Origin: Trichomonas vaginalis G3
Taxonomy: Eukaryota; Parabasalia; Trichomonadida; Trichomonadidae
Length of the DNA: 64,000 nucleotides
NCBI RefSeq assembly: GCF_026262505.1
Contig: NC_067208.1
Coordinates: 5,899,962 to 5,963,961 of the forward strand
Direction of reading: 5' to 3'
The translations under genes and the position numbers were made by a program. How positions within the stretch are numbered: position 1 is the stretch's first letter; each line of letters opens with the position of its first letter. Positions 1 to 8,974 of this stretch are shown in pieces. The notes under the pieces were generated by a model. It was not told the DNA's origin and searched no databases. It saw only the letters and a list, made by a program, of their open reading frames with translations.

Positions 1-2
1 GA

Positions 3-988
3 ACAAATAATATCAATGAATTCGTTGAAAAAATATGCTATTTCCCATCTCTTTGGGAAAAAGTTCTTTCTATATTGCCAAATTTCATTGATAACAAATC
101 ACAAGCACTTGTAAGGGCTGCTAAAAAATTGCAGCCCAAAAATATTATCACATCGATAATGATGGAAATGAGAAAGATGAATACGGAAAAATTCTTCTGC
201 ATTATACTGCAGAATGTTTTCATCGAGTAAGCTTCTTTTGCCCAATGGGCTACGATAATATTCTTAAAAATGCCGTAGACAACGAAGGAAAAACTGCTTT
301 ACATTATGCAGCTATAAATGATAATATCGAAGTTTTAGATAAACTGATCTATTCTCCCGGCCGCAATATTAATGCTGCTGACAACGAAGGAAAAACTGCC
401 CTACACTATGCAGCTATAAATGACAATTCTGAAGTTGTAAATGCTCTGATCTATTCTGAAGGCTGTGATGTTAATGCTGCTGACAAGGATGGAAAAACTG
501 CCCTACACTATGCAGCTATAAATGAAAATTATCACGCTGCAAATGCTCTGATCCATTCTGATGACTGTGATATTGATGCTGTTGACAACGAAGGAAAAAC
601 GGCTTCACACTACGCAGCTATAAATGAAGATGATTCCATCATAGATTTGCTGACTGATTTAGGTTATCGCTGCGATTGGGATTTATCTGATGATGAGGGA
701 AAACTTCCTCTTCACTATGCAGTAATAAGTGGTAATATTGCAATTGCGAAAAAGATCAAAAAATCCACTTGTTCTTTTCCACACCATGATAACAATTTTA
801 AGAGTCCTCTTCATTATGCAGCCAACGATTATAGAATGTTCTTTACACTATGTACTCGTAGATATTATGATGGACATACATCGGTATACGATCGTAATCC
901 ATATACATTAGAAGATGCCTTGGAATGCTATGATGAGGCTGCGCAGAGCATAAAATATGATATTGCTGCGTGGGAGGGTGGTATGTAG
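3..988 (+). pseudogene. Ankyrin-repeat protein gene, 5' end outside window, frameshifted
   Basis: Ankyrin-repeat protein of the large trichomonad family, probably a protein-interaction scaffold. From 245 to the stop at 988 one frame encodes at least four near-identical repeats with the pattern NEGKTALHYAAINDN; unit spacing is about 34-35 residues, as expected for ankyrin. Upstream, the same frame continues back to about 140 with another repeat (DEYGKILLHYTAE), while positions 3-140 are open in a different frame with text like NINEFVEKICYFPSLWEKV, resembling the non-ankyrin N-terminal part of these proteins. The change of frame falls in the A-rich run at about 137-145, so a one-base indel probably breaks the gene. 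The true start lies left of the window. A sequencing error at the A-run is the alternative. Confidence 0.7.
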
Positions 989-1428
989 AATCCTGAGGAT
1001 GACTAAATATCTTTTCTTATTATCTTATTTAAATATAATATGTTTATAATTAGTCAGAAGCTAAATATCATTTATTTAATATATATATATATGCAATTTC
1101 TGAGCATACTGTATATGAATAGCACTTCAAACTTTGTGTTGAGATAATATTTATCAGAATTGAAGTTGAGAGAGTCAATATTAGTTTCATCGTTTGTTTC
1201 TGATGTTTCCAGCTCGTAATATTGCAGGAGACGACGATTTGTTGGCATACAAAGAGTTGTAAAATATTAAGATCGAGATGTCTAGTGGCGCTGCCAGGAC
1301 CACTCATTTAGCGAATGTAAGAGTGAGTAAACCAAAACTATTGTTTTATTGGGCAAGGAAATTGAAAAATTTTAAGACTTTTTTATTTGAGAGCATTTGT
1401 AAACTTTTGCACGGCCACAAAACTTAGG
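989..1428. other. Intergenic region upstream of NAC alpha
   Basis: A+T-rich with a short (TA)n run near 1080-1092. No convincing gene is visible on either strand. A TCATTT initiator-like match at 1304-1309 exists, but it is 120 bp from the NAC start, farther than the usual short trichomonad leader, so it is not assigned as the promoter. Confidence 0.5.
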
Positions 1429-1932
1429 ATGTCTGCTGAAGAAGCTCATGCCCAAGCTCCAGTTGAAGAGAAGAAGGAAGAAACAAAGACAGAGGAAATT
1501 CCACCAAAGCAGCCACGCAAGATCAACCGTGCTGAGAAGAAGATGCGCGATGCCCTCCTCAAGCACAACCTTAAGGAACTCGAGAACGTCACAACAGTCA
1601 CAATGCGCGCTGGCAACCAGATGGTCTTCTCCTTCTCCCAGCCAGACGTTTTCTACATCGACAACGTCTACATCGTCTTCGGCGAGAACAACAGATCCGA
1701 TGCTGCTTCCGCTGCTTCCCAGTCCATCTCTGATGCTGCTGGCAAGGCTGCTGAACAGGCTCCAGTCGTCGTTGAGAACGAAGACGAAGAGGCTCCAGAT
1801 GCCACAGGCCTCGATGAGAATGATATCAAGATGGTCATGCAGCAGGCTAACGTTTCCCGCGCCAAGGCTATCAAGGCTCTCAGAGATAACAACAACGATA
1901 TGGTTACAGCCGTCATGAACCTTACAGTTTAA
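1429..1932 (+). CDS. Nascent polypeptide-associated complex subunit alpha
   Basis: 167-residue NAC alpha, which pairs with NAC beta (BTF3) at the ribosomal exit tunnel and shields nascent chains in the cytosol. The sequence shows a charged N-terminal extension, then the NAC domain from about residue 30 (KINRAEKKMRDALLKHNL, then VTTVTMRAGNQMVFSFSQPD and a VYIVFGE strand), an Ala/Glu-rich linker, and a C-terminal UBA domain (about 130-167: DENDIKMVMQQANVSRAKAI, DNNNDMVTAVMNL). The start at 1429 (MSAEEAHAQ) is preferred over the longer open frame from 1387, because that extension begins at a TTG and is not conserved in the family. Codons are G/C-rich at the third position, typical of highly expressed trichomonad genes, in contrast to the A+T-rich flanks. 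Confidence 0.95.
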   Translation: MSAEEAHAQAPVEEKKEETKTEEIPPKQPRKINRAEKKMRDALLKHNLKELENVTTVTMRAGNQMVFSFSQPDVFYIDNVYIVFGENNRSDAASAASQSISDAAGKAAEQAPVVVENEDEEAPDATGLDENDIKMVMQQANVSRAKAIKALRDNNNDMVTAVMNLTV

Positions 1933-2390
1933 ATAAACTATACTTAGGTGGTTTATTTGAATAACCATTCCTGATATTTTTATTTATAAATAGCTTCACT
2001 AGATTAAATAAATCAATAATATAAATAATATCCCTTGATGAAATGGTATATATGTTTCTATTATTACTGGCTTATAATAAGACTGTTCAATGGCAATATC
2101 CTGAATTCCCAATTATCAAGAAAACATTCCAATAAAATTTTAGCCAATAGTAATATTGTAATTTATACAAAAAGAATCAAAATACATATTAAAGTTCAAG
2201 AGATACGTTCGATCAAGAAAGTATAAGGATGTATATTATGGATATTTACATCAAATTGGTGATGAAAATAAATTATTAATCTAACTTGTAAACTGGTAAC
2301 TACACTTGGGGCTGTTTCTATTTTCCATGAAATTTTTCCAAAATACAATTCTTCTAAATTTGTGAGAATTTTTCGGTTGGGATGGTCGAT
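1933..2390. other. Intergenic region, NAC alpha to RPS16
   Basis: About 460 bp of A+T-rich sequence. Only short frames without recognisable similarity are present. I see no RNA gene or repeat. Confidence 0.5.
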
Positions 2391-2395
2391 CCTTT
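2391..2395 (+). promoter_or_regulatory. CCTTT core promoter box of RPS16 copy 1
   Basis: CCTTT lies 6 bases upstream of the S16 start codon. This matches the M5-type start-site motif described for Trichomonas promoters. The second S16 copy also has CCTTT directly upstream of its ATG, which supports function. Assignment is by pattern only. Confidence 0.45.
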
Positions 2396-2400
2396 TTGAT

Positions 2401-2823
2401 ATGAAGAGTGTCCAAGTCTTTGGTCGCAAGAAGACAGCTACAGCTGTTGCCTACTGCTGCGAGGGCAGTGGCCTTATCAAGCTCAATGGCACACCAATCA
2501 ACATGGTTTCCTCCGAAACACTCCGTGCCAAGATTCTCGAACCACTCCAGTTAATTGGCGAAGAGTCATGGGGCAACCTCGACATCCGCGTTCGTGTCCA
2601 CGGTGGTGGCCATGTTGCACAGGTCTATGCTATCCGCCAGGCCGTTGCCAAAGCCATTGTTGCTTACTATCAGAAGTATGTTGATGAAGCCACAAAGACA
2701 GAAATCAAGAACACCCTTCTTGGCTACGATCGTACTCTTCTTGTTGCCGATCCACGTCGTATGGAACCAAAGAAGTTTGGTGGTCAAGGCGCTCGTGTCC
2801 GCAGACAGATGTCATACCGTTAA
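2401..2823 (+). CDS. RPS16: 40S ribosomal protein S16 (uS9), copy 1
   Basis: 141-residue small-subunit ribosomal protein uS9, whose C-terminal tail reaches toward the decoding P site. Start [19 protein letters not shown] matches the eukaryotic S16 N-terminus. The body contains the family hallmarks [19 protein letters not shown] and [15 protein letters not shown], and the protein ends in the expected basic tail [10 protein letters not shown]. The open frame extends upstream to 2362, but ATG 2401 gives the family length and sits just behind a CCTTT box. An inverted second copy at 18570-18992 codes for exactly the same protein. Third positions are G/C-rich, unlike the neighbouring spacer. Confidence 0.96.
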   Translation: MKSVQVFGRKKTATAVAYCCEGSGLIKLNGTPINMVSSETLRAKILEPLQLIGEESWGNLDIRVRVHGGGHVAQVYAIRQAVAKAIVAYYQKYVDEATKTEIKNTLLGYDRTLLVADPRRMEPKKFGGQGARVRRQMSYR

Positions 2824-3178
2824 AAACTTATCAATACAAGTATTATGCAAATTACATTATATTTTTTTAAATCAAAGACTTAAAATATTAATTCATAATT
2901 TTTCATTTTTTGAAAGAATACGTGAAAATCCTATAAAATTTTCTTTACAGGAACTAGTACTGCAATTCTGGTATATTTTTCTTCACAAAAAATCACATTT
3001 TATTTCAAAATTTTTATTAAACCTATTTAGGATTGCTCATAATGGTTCTAGTTAATCCTCTTATATGTACTTAGCATTAATCAATGAAATAAATTGTTAT
3101 AATCTGACTGATATTTTTAATATTTTAGATTTAAATCAAAAAGTATAATAGGAGTTAAAGGAAATGTTGGTAATACTT
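2824..3178. other. Intergenic region between convergent RPS16 and Rab genes
   Basis: 355 bp of A+T-rich spacer at a convergent gene junction. The first 30 bases after the S16 stop resemble the 3' flank of the other S16 copy. Nothing else is recognised. Confidence 0.5.
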
Positions 3179-3835
3179 TTAGCAAGAACAGCCACCTCCA
3201 GCTTGTGGGTTTGCTGGCTTTGTAAGGTCAACACTAGGAGCTGGAGCTGCAGCTGGAGTAGGCTCTGGAGCAGGCAGAGCTTGTCGTGGTGTTGTATCGA
3301 GAGCAAGTTGATTTGTGTTCTGTGGTGTAGATTCGCTTTCAGATGGTGTAGATGCGATGAGATTAAAGAGTTCTGTGATATTTGTTGGTGCAATTGCACT
3401 TGTTTCGATATAGTCTGCTGATTTAATAATTGCGTATTTCTCGGCATCATCTTTAGTAACTTCACGTTCTGCGTCTAAATCGCATTTGTTGCCAACAATG
3501 ATAAGTCTAGGATTGGCAATATCTAAAACCATCTTGAACCATTTTTCAAGATCTTCGAATGAAGAACGAGATGTGATATCAAAAACAAAAATTGCAACTG
3601 TAGAATCACGAATGTAAGAAGGAATTAATGAATGGAATTTCTCTTGTCCTGCGGTATCCCAGATCTGCATTCTAATAGATTTGCCTTCGTAATTTACTGT
3701 TTTTGCGAAAAAGTCGATACCAACTGTTGGTTGGTGATCAGCTGATACAGAATCGTACATATATTGGTTAATGATAGATGTTTTGCCTACAGCTGAATTT
3801 CCTACAAATACAACTTTATGCTGAATCATTGCCAT
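3179..3835 (-). CDS. Small GTPase, Rab6-like
   Basis: 218-residue Rab-family GTPase, a GDP/GTP switch that recruits effectors to membranes, probably Golgi-related given its similarity to Rab6. Visible motifs: P-loop GNSAVGKT (12-19), switch I Thr37 within PTVGIDFF, WDTAGQE (59-65) with catalytic Gln64, NKCD (116-119) and ETSA (144-147). The stretch SLIPSYIRDSTVAIFVFDIT is typical of Rab6/Rab41. The tail is Pro/Ala-rich and ends GGGCSC, a double-cysteine prenylation signal of CXC type. A TCATA initiator on this strand at 3844-3840 predicts a 5' leader of about 6 bases. The Rab6 subfamily assignment is by motif memory and needs a tree. Confidence 0.93.
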   Translation of the reverse strand: MAMIQHKVVFVGNSAVGKTSIINQYMYDSVSADHQPTVGIDFFAKTVNYEGKSIRMQIWDTAGQEKFHSLIPSYIRDSTVAIFVFDITSRSSFEDLEKWFKMVLDIANPRLIIVGNKCDLDAEREVTKDDAEKYAIIKSADYIETSAIAPTNITELFNLIASTPSESESTPQNTNQLALDTTPRQALPAPEPTPAAAPAPSVDLTKPANPQAGGGCSC

Positions 3836-4437
3836 GATTTATGAGAACAAACTATTTCAATTTTTTAAAAAATTATGAAACTGAATTCATAATAAAAAAA
3901 TTATCCATTTGGTTATTTGTGTTTAGTAGAGTATTTTGAAAATTTTTAGAAATTCCATGAGGAATTCATTGTGCGAAATTGATCATTTCAGGGTTCATCT
4001 GAATATTCTCGTAGTGCTCTATTGAATGCAAAATTGTTCCAATGAATATGACTGTTTTTTGAATTAAATTTTTTAATTTTCCTTATTTTTTGTGTTTTAA
4101 TGTGTTGAAACATGATCAATTTGGAAAGTTATCAGATGAACATCATTGATTTTCAATACTCTAATACGATATAAATCTGAAATATAATTTCAGAAAATTT
4201 AATATCGCAGGATCTAACTATGTCAATAAATAATGAAGTATATTCTTTCCGGACTGGATTTATCTTTATTAATTATATGTACAAAAAATTTCGTATCAAA
4301 TTCAAAGCCAATTTAAGAAATGTTTAATTAAGAAAAGATGAGAAGTAACTATATTCATTGTTTATTCAATTGAAATCCAATTTTCGTTTACCAATAATAA
4401 AATTTGGAAAAATTCAATATAAAAAGAAACATACATT
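3836..4437. other. Intergenic region between Rab and membrane protein genes
   Basis: 600 bp, strongly A+T-rich. It contains the Rab promoter at its left edge (TCATA at 3840-3844, minus strand). No other gene, repeat or RNA is recognised. Confidence 0.5.
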
Positions 4438-5502
4438 TTAAACCAATGATCCTTTCAATTCATCTTCCTTTGATATGGACTCAAAATCAATATTAGCTCT
4501 TTGATTAGCAGGATTTTTGTAATTATTTTCCATACTCATTCTCTTATTTGTTTTGTGATAAATTCTCACAGCTCCATATCCCCAAATGATATCAAGCAAT
4601 GCGTTGTAACCAAGGAAGAACAATAATTCATATAATATTTTCATTGGAATTGTTCTCAAAACTCTGAAAGCGCATGAACTTTGATCAGATAAAACAAAAC
4701 GAGTTACACCGCCATTTTGGAAAGAATCATATGCAGCCTTTGTTGCTCCTTCAGAAAGCTTTGCAATTGCAGCTTGTCTGGCTCTTGTGATTTCAGGTAA
4801 CATGTTTTGGTCGTAATGATACCTTGGAGTGCATTTGTAAATGATTTTAGAGCCCTTCGCATTTTTGACATCTTCATTTAGTGATTCTTGCCATGTAGCA
4901 TAATTAATAGGTTCTTCTTGTCTATCTTGGATGACAATATGCTTTCCGTTGACGAAACCTACTGCACATGCTTTTGGTGTCGGTGGAACAACAATGTTTT
5001 CGGTGATAATTTGCTGCATATCTTCACTTGAAACTAATTGATATTTCATCTCACGGATTGTTCGTCCAGTGTCCCAATATGTTTCGAGCGTTTGTCTGGT
5101 GCATCCAACTTCTGGTTCTTCCTTCATTGGATCGTATGCATGAACTCCAGTACAGCATGTGCAGCATGCGCAGCATGATTCGGCGTATTGAATTTCCAAC
5201 GCTTCTCGAGAGGCCATTCTGAATCGATAATCTTCTTCTTCAAGCTCATTAAATTCTTTGCAAGTTGGACCTGCACAACAAGCAAAGCATCTGGTAAAAC
5301 CGAATAATACAAAATTTATAAATACAAACGTGAAAAGCATAAATGGATCGAACTCTTTGCATATAAATAAGCATGTGAATGCTCCAATAACAGCATTTTT
5401 AATAATATTATGAACCCATGTAGTTGGAACGACATTCGAGCGAGTGAATAGATTTACAATGAAGAATAAAATTGTCGGGCTTAGAAAAATGCCAACCATC
5501 AT
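4438..5502 (-). CDS. Multi-pass membrane protein, Cys-rich, unrecognised
   Basis: 354-residue protein not recognised. It starts with a hydrophobic segment (about 3-19), followed by one or two more membrane segments (about 35-70), a juxtamembrane cysteine cluster (RCFACCAGPTCKE), a second dense cluster (ESCCACCTCCTG, about 108-119), a soluble region of about 170 residues, and a further hydrophobic segment near 285-310 (MKILYELLFFLGYNALLDII). The cysteine clusters could be palmitoylation sites or a metal-binding knot; that is inference. The soluble part contains VVPPTPKACAVGFVNGKHIV, which matches no domain I can name. The frame is intact with ordinary host codon use, so it is probably a functional conserved gene. 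Confidence 0.75.
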   Translation of the reverse strand: MMVGIFLSPTILFFIVNLFTRSNVVPTTWVHNIIKNAVIGAFTCLFICKEFDPFMLFTFVFINFVLFGFTRCFACCAGPTCKEFNELEEEDYRFRMASREALEIQYAESCCACCTCCTGVHAYDPMKEEPEVGCTRQTLETYWDTGRTIREMKYQLVSSEDMQQIITENIVVPPTPKACAVGFVNGKHIVIQDRQEEPINYATWQESLNEDVKNAKGSKIIYKCTPRYHYDQNMLPEITRARQAAIAKLSEGATKAAYDSFQNGGVTRFVLSDQSSCAFRVLRTIPMKILYELLFFLGYNALLDIIWGYGAVRIYHKTNKRMSMENNYKNPANQRANIDFESISKEDELKGSLV

Positions 5503-5675
5503 TATATATATGCAGTTGCATCTCTATCGCAAAAATCTGGGAAATCACTGGTTGCTAACCTTTTTGATTCATTCTTCCATGAGTTGGCAACGCGTCCGTG
5601 CATCTCTTCTAAACTAAAAGCAAGTTTAATAAAGAGCAAGATCATCAAATGACATATCCGATTTCATATCTGAAC

Positions 5676-5686
5676 TCTCAATTTTT
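5676..5686. repeat. Target site duplication, left copy (MULE)
   Basis: TCTCAATTTTT lies directly before the GGGGCGGCG left terminus and is repeated exactly at 8964-8974 after the CCCCCC right terminus. Eleven bases is within the 9-11 bp range of Mutator-like elements. Confidence 0.9.
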
Positions 5687-5782
5687 GGGGCGGCGACAAA
5701 TTTGCCCAGCCAGTAAAGTATTCAATTTTTTTTGCATTTTTTTTAAAGCTTCTTAACTTAAATCATGGAATGTCTCAAAGAC

Positions 5783-6197
5783 AAAAGTAGCATACAGCAT
5801 GTAAAGCTAAAGAAAGATAATCATAATTAATACCTTAATTTTTAATATTACGCATTTTTAGGTGCAAAATTTAAAAACATTCTAATACAATAGAGCAGTT
5901 TCCAAAAGTAGCATACAGCATGTAAAGCTAAAGAAAGATAATCATAATTAATACCTTAATTTTTAATATTACGCATTTTTAGGTGCAAAATTTAAAAACA
6001 TTCTAATACAATAGAGCAGTTTCCAAAAGTAGCATACAGCATGTAAAGCTAAAGAAAGATAATCATAATTAATACCTTAATTTTTAATATTACGCATTTT
6101 TAGGTGCAAAATTTAAAAACATTCTAATACAATAGAGCAGTTTCCAAAAGTAGCATACAGCATGCAAAGCTAAAGAAAGATAATCATAATTAATACC
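5783..6197. repeat. 121-bp tandem repeats inside left MULE inverted repeat
   Basis: Units beginning AAAAGTAGCATACAGCATG start at 5783, 5904, 6025 and 6146, giving an exact 121-base period over three full copies and one partial copy. The copies are almost identical (a T/C change in the last unit). The mirror array lies at about 8145-8560. Confidence 0.95.
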
Positions 6198-6525
6198 TTT
6201 AAAGTTTAAAATCTTGATTTTTTTTAAAATCAAATATTTATAACTTTAATACATACAGCTTAAACCTTATACTTGTTTTCTCTTGTGAGAAAGCAATCTT
6301 ACAAAGCTAACAATCCTAAAAAATAAAGAATTAAAATTTAATAATTTAATCTAACAAAATTTCTCTCTTTATCCTTTTGCACTCTTTATATGCAACTCAA
6401 ATCCATCATATAATATTCCTATAATACTCTTGCCTCAAACAATGACGAACAAACTGCTATTCTCATTTAATTACAGACCAAATCTATTCAAATTTCTGAA
6501 TTTTTAATTTTCATTTCAATTTCAA

Positions 6526-7974
6526 ATGGAATTAGAAGAAGAAACTATCTTTACTGTTATGGATCTTTGTAAATTTGGAGTTAAACAAGAAATACAAGCA
6601 CAGTATGGATATGGTGAACGTGTCAGGAAAGAAAGATCTCAGATTTCATTCCACTGCAAATATCCAAAATGTCCTGCACATTTTAATGTTGCAATCTTGG
6701 ATCAAAATAAATACAAACTAATCAAAATAGTTGAAGAACATGATCATTCCGCCCCAAATGACAAAAGTCAATATTCGTCTGTCTTTTATCGCAAATATTT
6801 AGAACATTACTTCCAAACAGATGACAATCAAAGAGCGATAGCACAGCTAAATGCATTCAAAGATCTTGAAATTCCTCTTACAGGTCCGTCCATTCCAGAG
6901 ATGTACGCTCAAAAACCACGTGCAATCAAACGATTTGCAGAGAGAATACATGCTCTTCAAACTAGATATTCTCCTGACGATGTTGTGTCATTGCAAATCT
7001 TTGTTCAGACAGTACAAGAAGAATCTCCAGATGATCTCATTGCATTTGAAGTCTCAGACAATAATATGTGTTTCTATTACGCGCCTTTTGAAGGCAAAGC
7101 TTATGCGCATAGTATCAAGACATTTCATATAGACAGCACCTATAAATTGTTGCGATCAAACATTCCATTGTATGCATTTACTGGCAAAATCAAAGATTTT
7201 CACATTTTCCCTTTTTTATATTTCTTTTGTCAACCAGACACTTATCAAAACATTCAAGTTTGCGTGTGCGCCTATCTCAGATGGGTAACAATTGAGCCAG
7301 AATACATTAGCATGGACTGTGCTCCACAGATAGCTCAAGCAATAGAAGAAAGCATTCCACAAGCTCAAATACTTTGGTGCGGAGTACATGTTCTTCGTGC
7401 AATTCTTCGCAAATCAAATAAGTTTTCTTCTCAAGAAAAATTTGAACAATTCTATAATTTGATGAAGGATTTAGTCTTCAAATTAGATGCAGAACATGAG
7501 GAAGAAGCAAATGCTGCCTATGATCAAGTTCTGGAGTTGCTCGACACAGATCCAACAGCATCTCAATACTTTAACAGACAATGGCGTTACAACATATCAA
7601 GATGGATTGCTCGTGACAGGCGTGAAGGCGACGCAACTAACAATATTGCCGAAGCTCATTTTAGAACACTCAAACATGACTATTTTCCTGATCGAAAAAA
7701 TCTCAGAATTGATGATGTTATTATAGAAATTTATACAAAAGTGATACCATCTTTCGTTATCAAACTCAAAATTGATCAAAATCCAGCAGATGACCGTGTC
7801 ATTAGGATCATGGAAAAAGCAACTAACGCAGAAATTGATGTAAAAAGACAAAGAAAAATCGAGAGTATTTCAATGCTCAATAGATTCCTCAATGCTGTTA
7901 GTGATGACTCAATAGATCCCACTAAAATATATCCTACCTTGAAAGTATTATTACAAAGAACTCATTTTATTTAA
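6526..7974 (+). CDS. MULE transposase
   Basis: 482-residue transposase that cuts and inserts the element. The N-terminus carries a small zinc-binding domain of FLYWCH/WRKY-GCM type: Cys44, Cys49, His72 and His74, with HCKYPKCPAHF. The catalytic core has the MULE signature: first Asp203 in FHIDSTYKLL, second Asp264 in SMDCAPQIAQAI, the MULE-specific C-x2-H (Cys285, His288 in WCGVHV), and Glu376 in NNIAEAHFRTLKHDYF. All key positions are present and the frame is uninterrupted, so the gene could be functional. Its stop is close to the inner edge of the right inverted repeat. Confidence 0.93.
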   Translation: MELEEETIFTVMDLCKFGVKQEIQAQYGYGERVRKERSQISFHCKYPKCPAHFNVAILDQNKYKLIKIVEEHDHSAPNDKSQYSSVFYRKYLEHYFQTDDNQRAIAQLNAFKDLEIPLTGPSIPEMYAQKPRAIKRFAERIHALQTRYSPDDVVSLQIFVQTVQEESPDDLIAFEVSDNNMCFYYAPFEGKAYAHSIKTFHIDSTYKLLRSNIPLYAFTGKIKDFHIFPFLYFFCQPDTYQNIQVCVCAYLRWVTIEPEYISMDCAPQIAQAIEESIPQAQILWCGVHVLRAILRKSNKFSSQEKFEQFYNLMKDLVFKLDAEHEEEANAAYDQVLELLDTDPTASQYFNRQWRYNISRWIARDRREGDATNNIAEAHFRTLKHDYFPDRKNLRIDDVIIEIYTKVIPSFVIKLKIDQNPADDRVIRIMEKATNAEIDVKRQRKIESISMLNRFLNAVSDDSIDPTKIYPTLKVLLQRTHFI

Positions 7975-8144
7975 TTTTGATTTTAATTTTAGATTAAATT
8001 ATTAAATTTTAATTCTTTATTTTTTAGGATTGTTAGCTTTGTAAGATTGCTTTCTCACAAGAGAAAACAAGTATAAGGTTTAAGCTGTATGTATTAAAGT
8101 TATAAATATTTGATTTTAAAAAAAATCAAGATTTTAAACTTTAA

Positions 8145-8560
8145 AAGTATTAATTATGATTATCTTTCTTTAGCTTTGCATGCTGTATGCTACTTTTGGA
8201 AACTGCTCTATTGTATTAGAATGTTTTTAAATTTTGCACCTAAAAATGCGTAATATTAAAAATTAAGGTATTAATTATGATTATCTTTCTTTAGCTTTAC
8301 ATGCTGTATGCTACTTTTGGAAACTGCTCTATTGTATTAGAATGTTTTTAAATTTTGCACCTAAAAATGCGTAATATTAAAAATTAAGGTATTAATTATG
8401 ATTATCTTTCTTTAGCTTTACATGCTGTATGCTACTTTTGGAAACTGCTCTATTGTATTAGAATGTTTTTAAATTTTGCACCTAAAAATGCGTAATATTA
8501 AAAATTAAGGTATTAATTATGATTATCTTTCTTTAGCTTTACATGCTGTATGCTACTTTT
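8145..8560. repeat. 121-bp tandem repeats inside right MULE inverted repeat
   Basis: Mirror image of the array at 5783-6197: three full units plus a partial unit ending in CATGCTGTATGCTACTTTTG. The partial unit next to the transposase carries the same single-base variant (TTTGCATG) as the corresponding left unit, showing that the two arms were copied as a whole. Confidence 0.93.
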
Positions 8561-8675
8561 GTCTTTGAGACATTCCATGATTTAAGTTAAGAAGCTTTAA
8601 AAAAAAAAGCAAAAAAAAATGTAATAAAATAAAAAAATTCTTAGTATCGATAATCTGAAATATGTTCTTTTCTTT

Positions 8676-8769
8676 AGCCGCGAGCGAAGCGAGCGGCTTA
8701 GTTTCGTAATTTCATACAATTATTTTTCGAATTTGTTCTTTTTGTCAACCGCGAGCGAAGCGAGTGGCT
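8676..8769. repeat. Pair of GC-rich hairpins in MULE right arm
   Basis: AGCCGCGAGCGAAGCGAG at 8676 closes as a hairpin with CGGCT at 8694-8698. A second, nearly identical hairpin begins at about 8748 with one mismatch (GTGGCT). They stand out from a background of more than 75% A+T. Role unknown; possibly a terminator or a relic of a tiny foldback insertion. Confidence 0.6.
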
Positions 8770-8963
8770 TTTTATTTTTTAAAAATTTTTTTTTCTTTCT
8801 TACTTTTTTTTCCCTTACTTACAAATTTGATAGTAACTTACCAAATCTCTCTATCATATAATAATAAATTAATCCATTTTTGTTTCAAATATGACACTTT
8901 ACATTTCTGACATGTAAACACGTCACTTTTCACTTCACCTCACTGGGCAAGTTTGTGCCCCCC

Positions 8964-8974
8964 TCTCAATTTTT
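8964..8974. repeat. Target site duplication, right copy (MULE)
   Basis: Exact 11-base copy of 5676-5686 immediately after the right terminus of the MULE. Confidence 0.9.

Larger units (their letters stand above)
5687..8963 (+). mobile_element. MULE (Mutator-like) DNA transposon, appears complete
   Basis: A 3,277-bp element flanked by an exact 11-bp target duplication. The outermost ends are short inverted repeats: left GGGGCGGCGACAAATTTG, right end read inward GGGGGGCACAAACTTG, each followed by CCCAG. Inside these lie very long inverted repeats (roughly 5,735-6,355 against 7,985-8,615), each made of three and a half 121-bp tandem units plus about 150 bp of unique sequence. A single intact transposase gene occupies the centre. 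The right arm carries an extra 340 bp, including two small GC-rich hairpins. The near identity of the two arms suggests recent activity or continued conversion between them. Confidence 0.92.

Noticed and set aside
1304-1309. TCATTT as NAC alpha initiator
   Set aside because: 120 bp from the start codon, whereas trichomonad leaders are usually under about 25 bases.
1372-1968. 198-codon minus-strand frame opposite NAC alpha
   Set aside because: Shadow frame caused by the strong third-position bias of the NAC alpha gene.
2555-3055. 166-codon frame overlapping RPS16 copy 1
   Set aside because: Plus-one frame of the S16 gene that runs into A+T-rich spacer; not protein-like beyond it.
8141-8560. 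Possible CRISPR-like array from regular 121-bp repeats
   Set aside because: Repeats are contiguous with no unique spacers, eukaryotic context, and they are mirrored in the other arm of the MULE.
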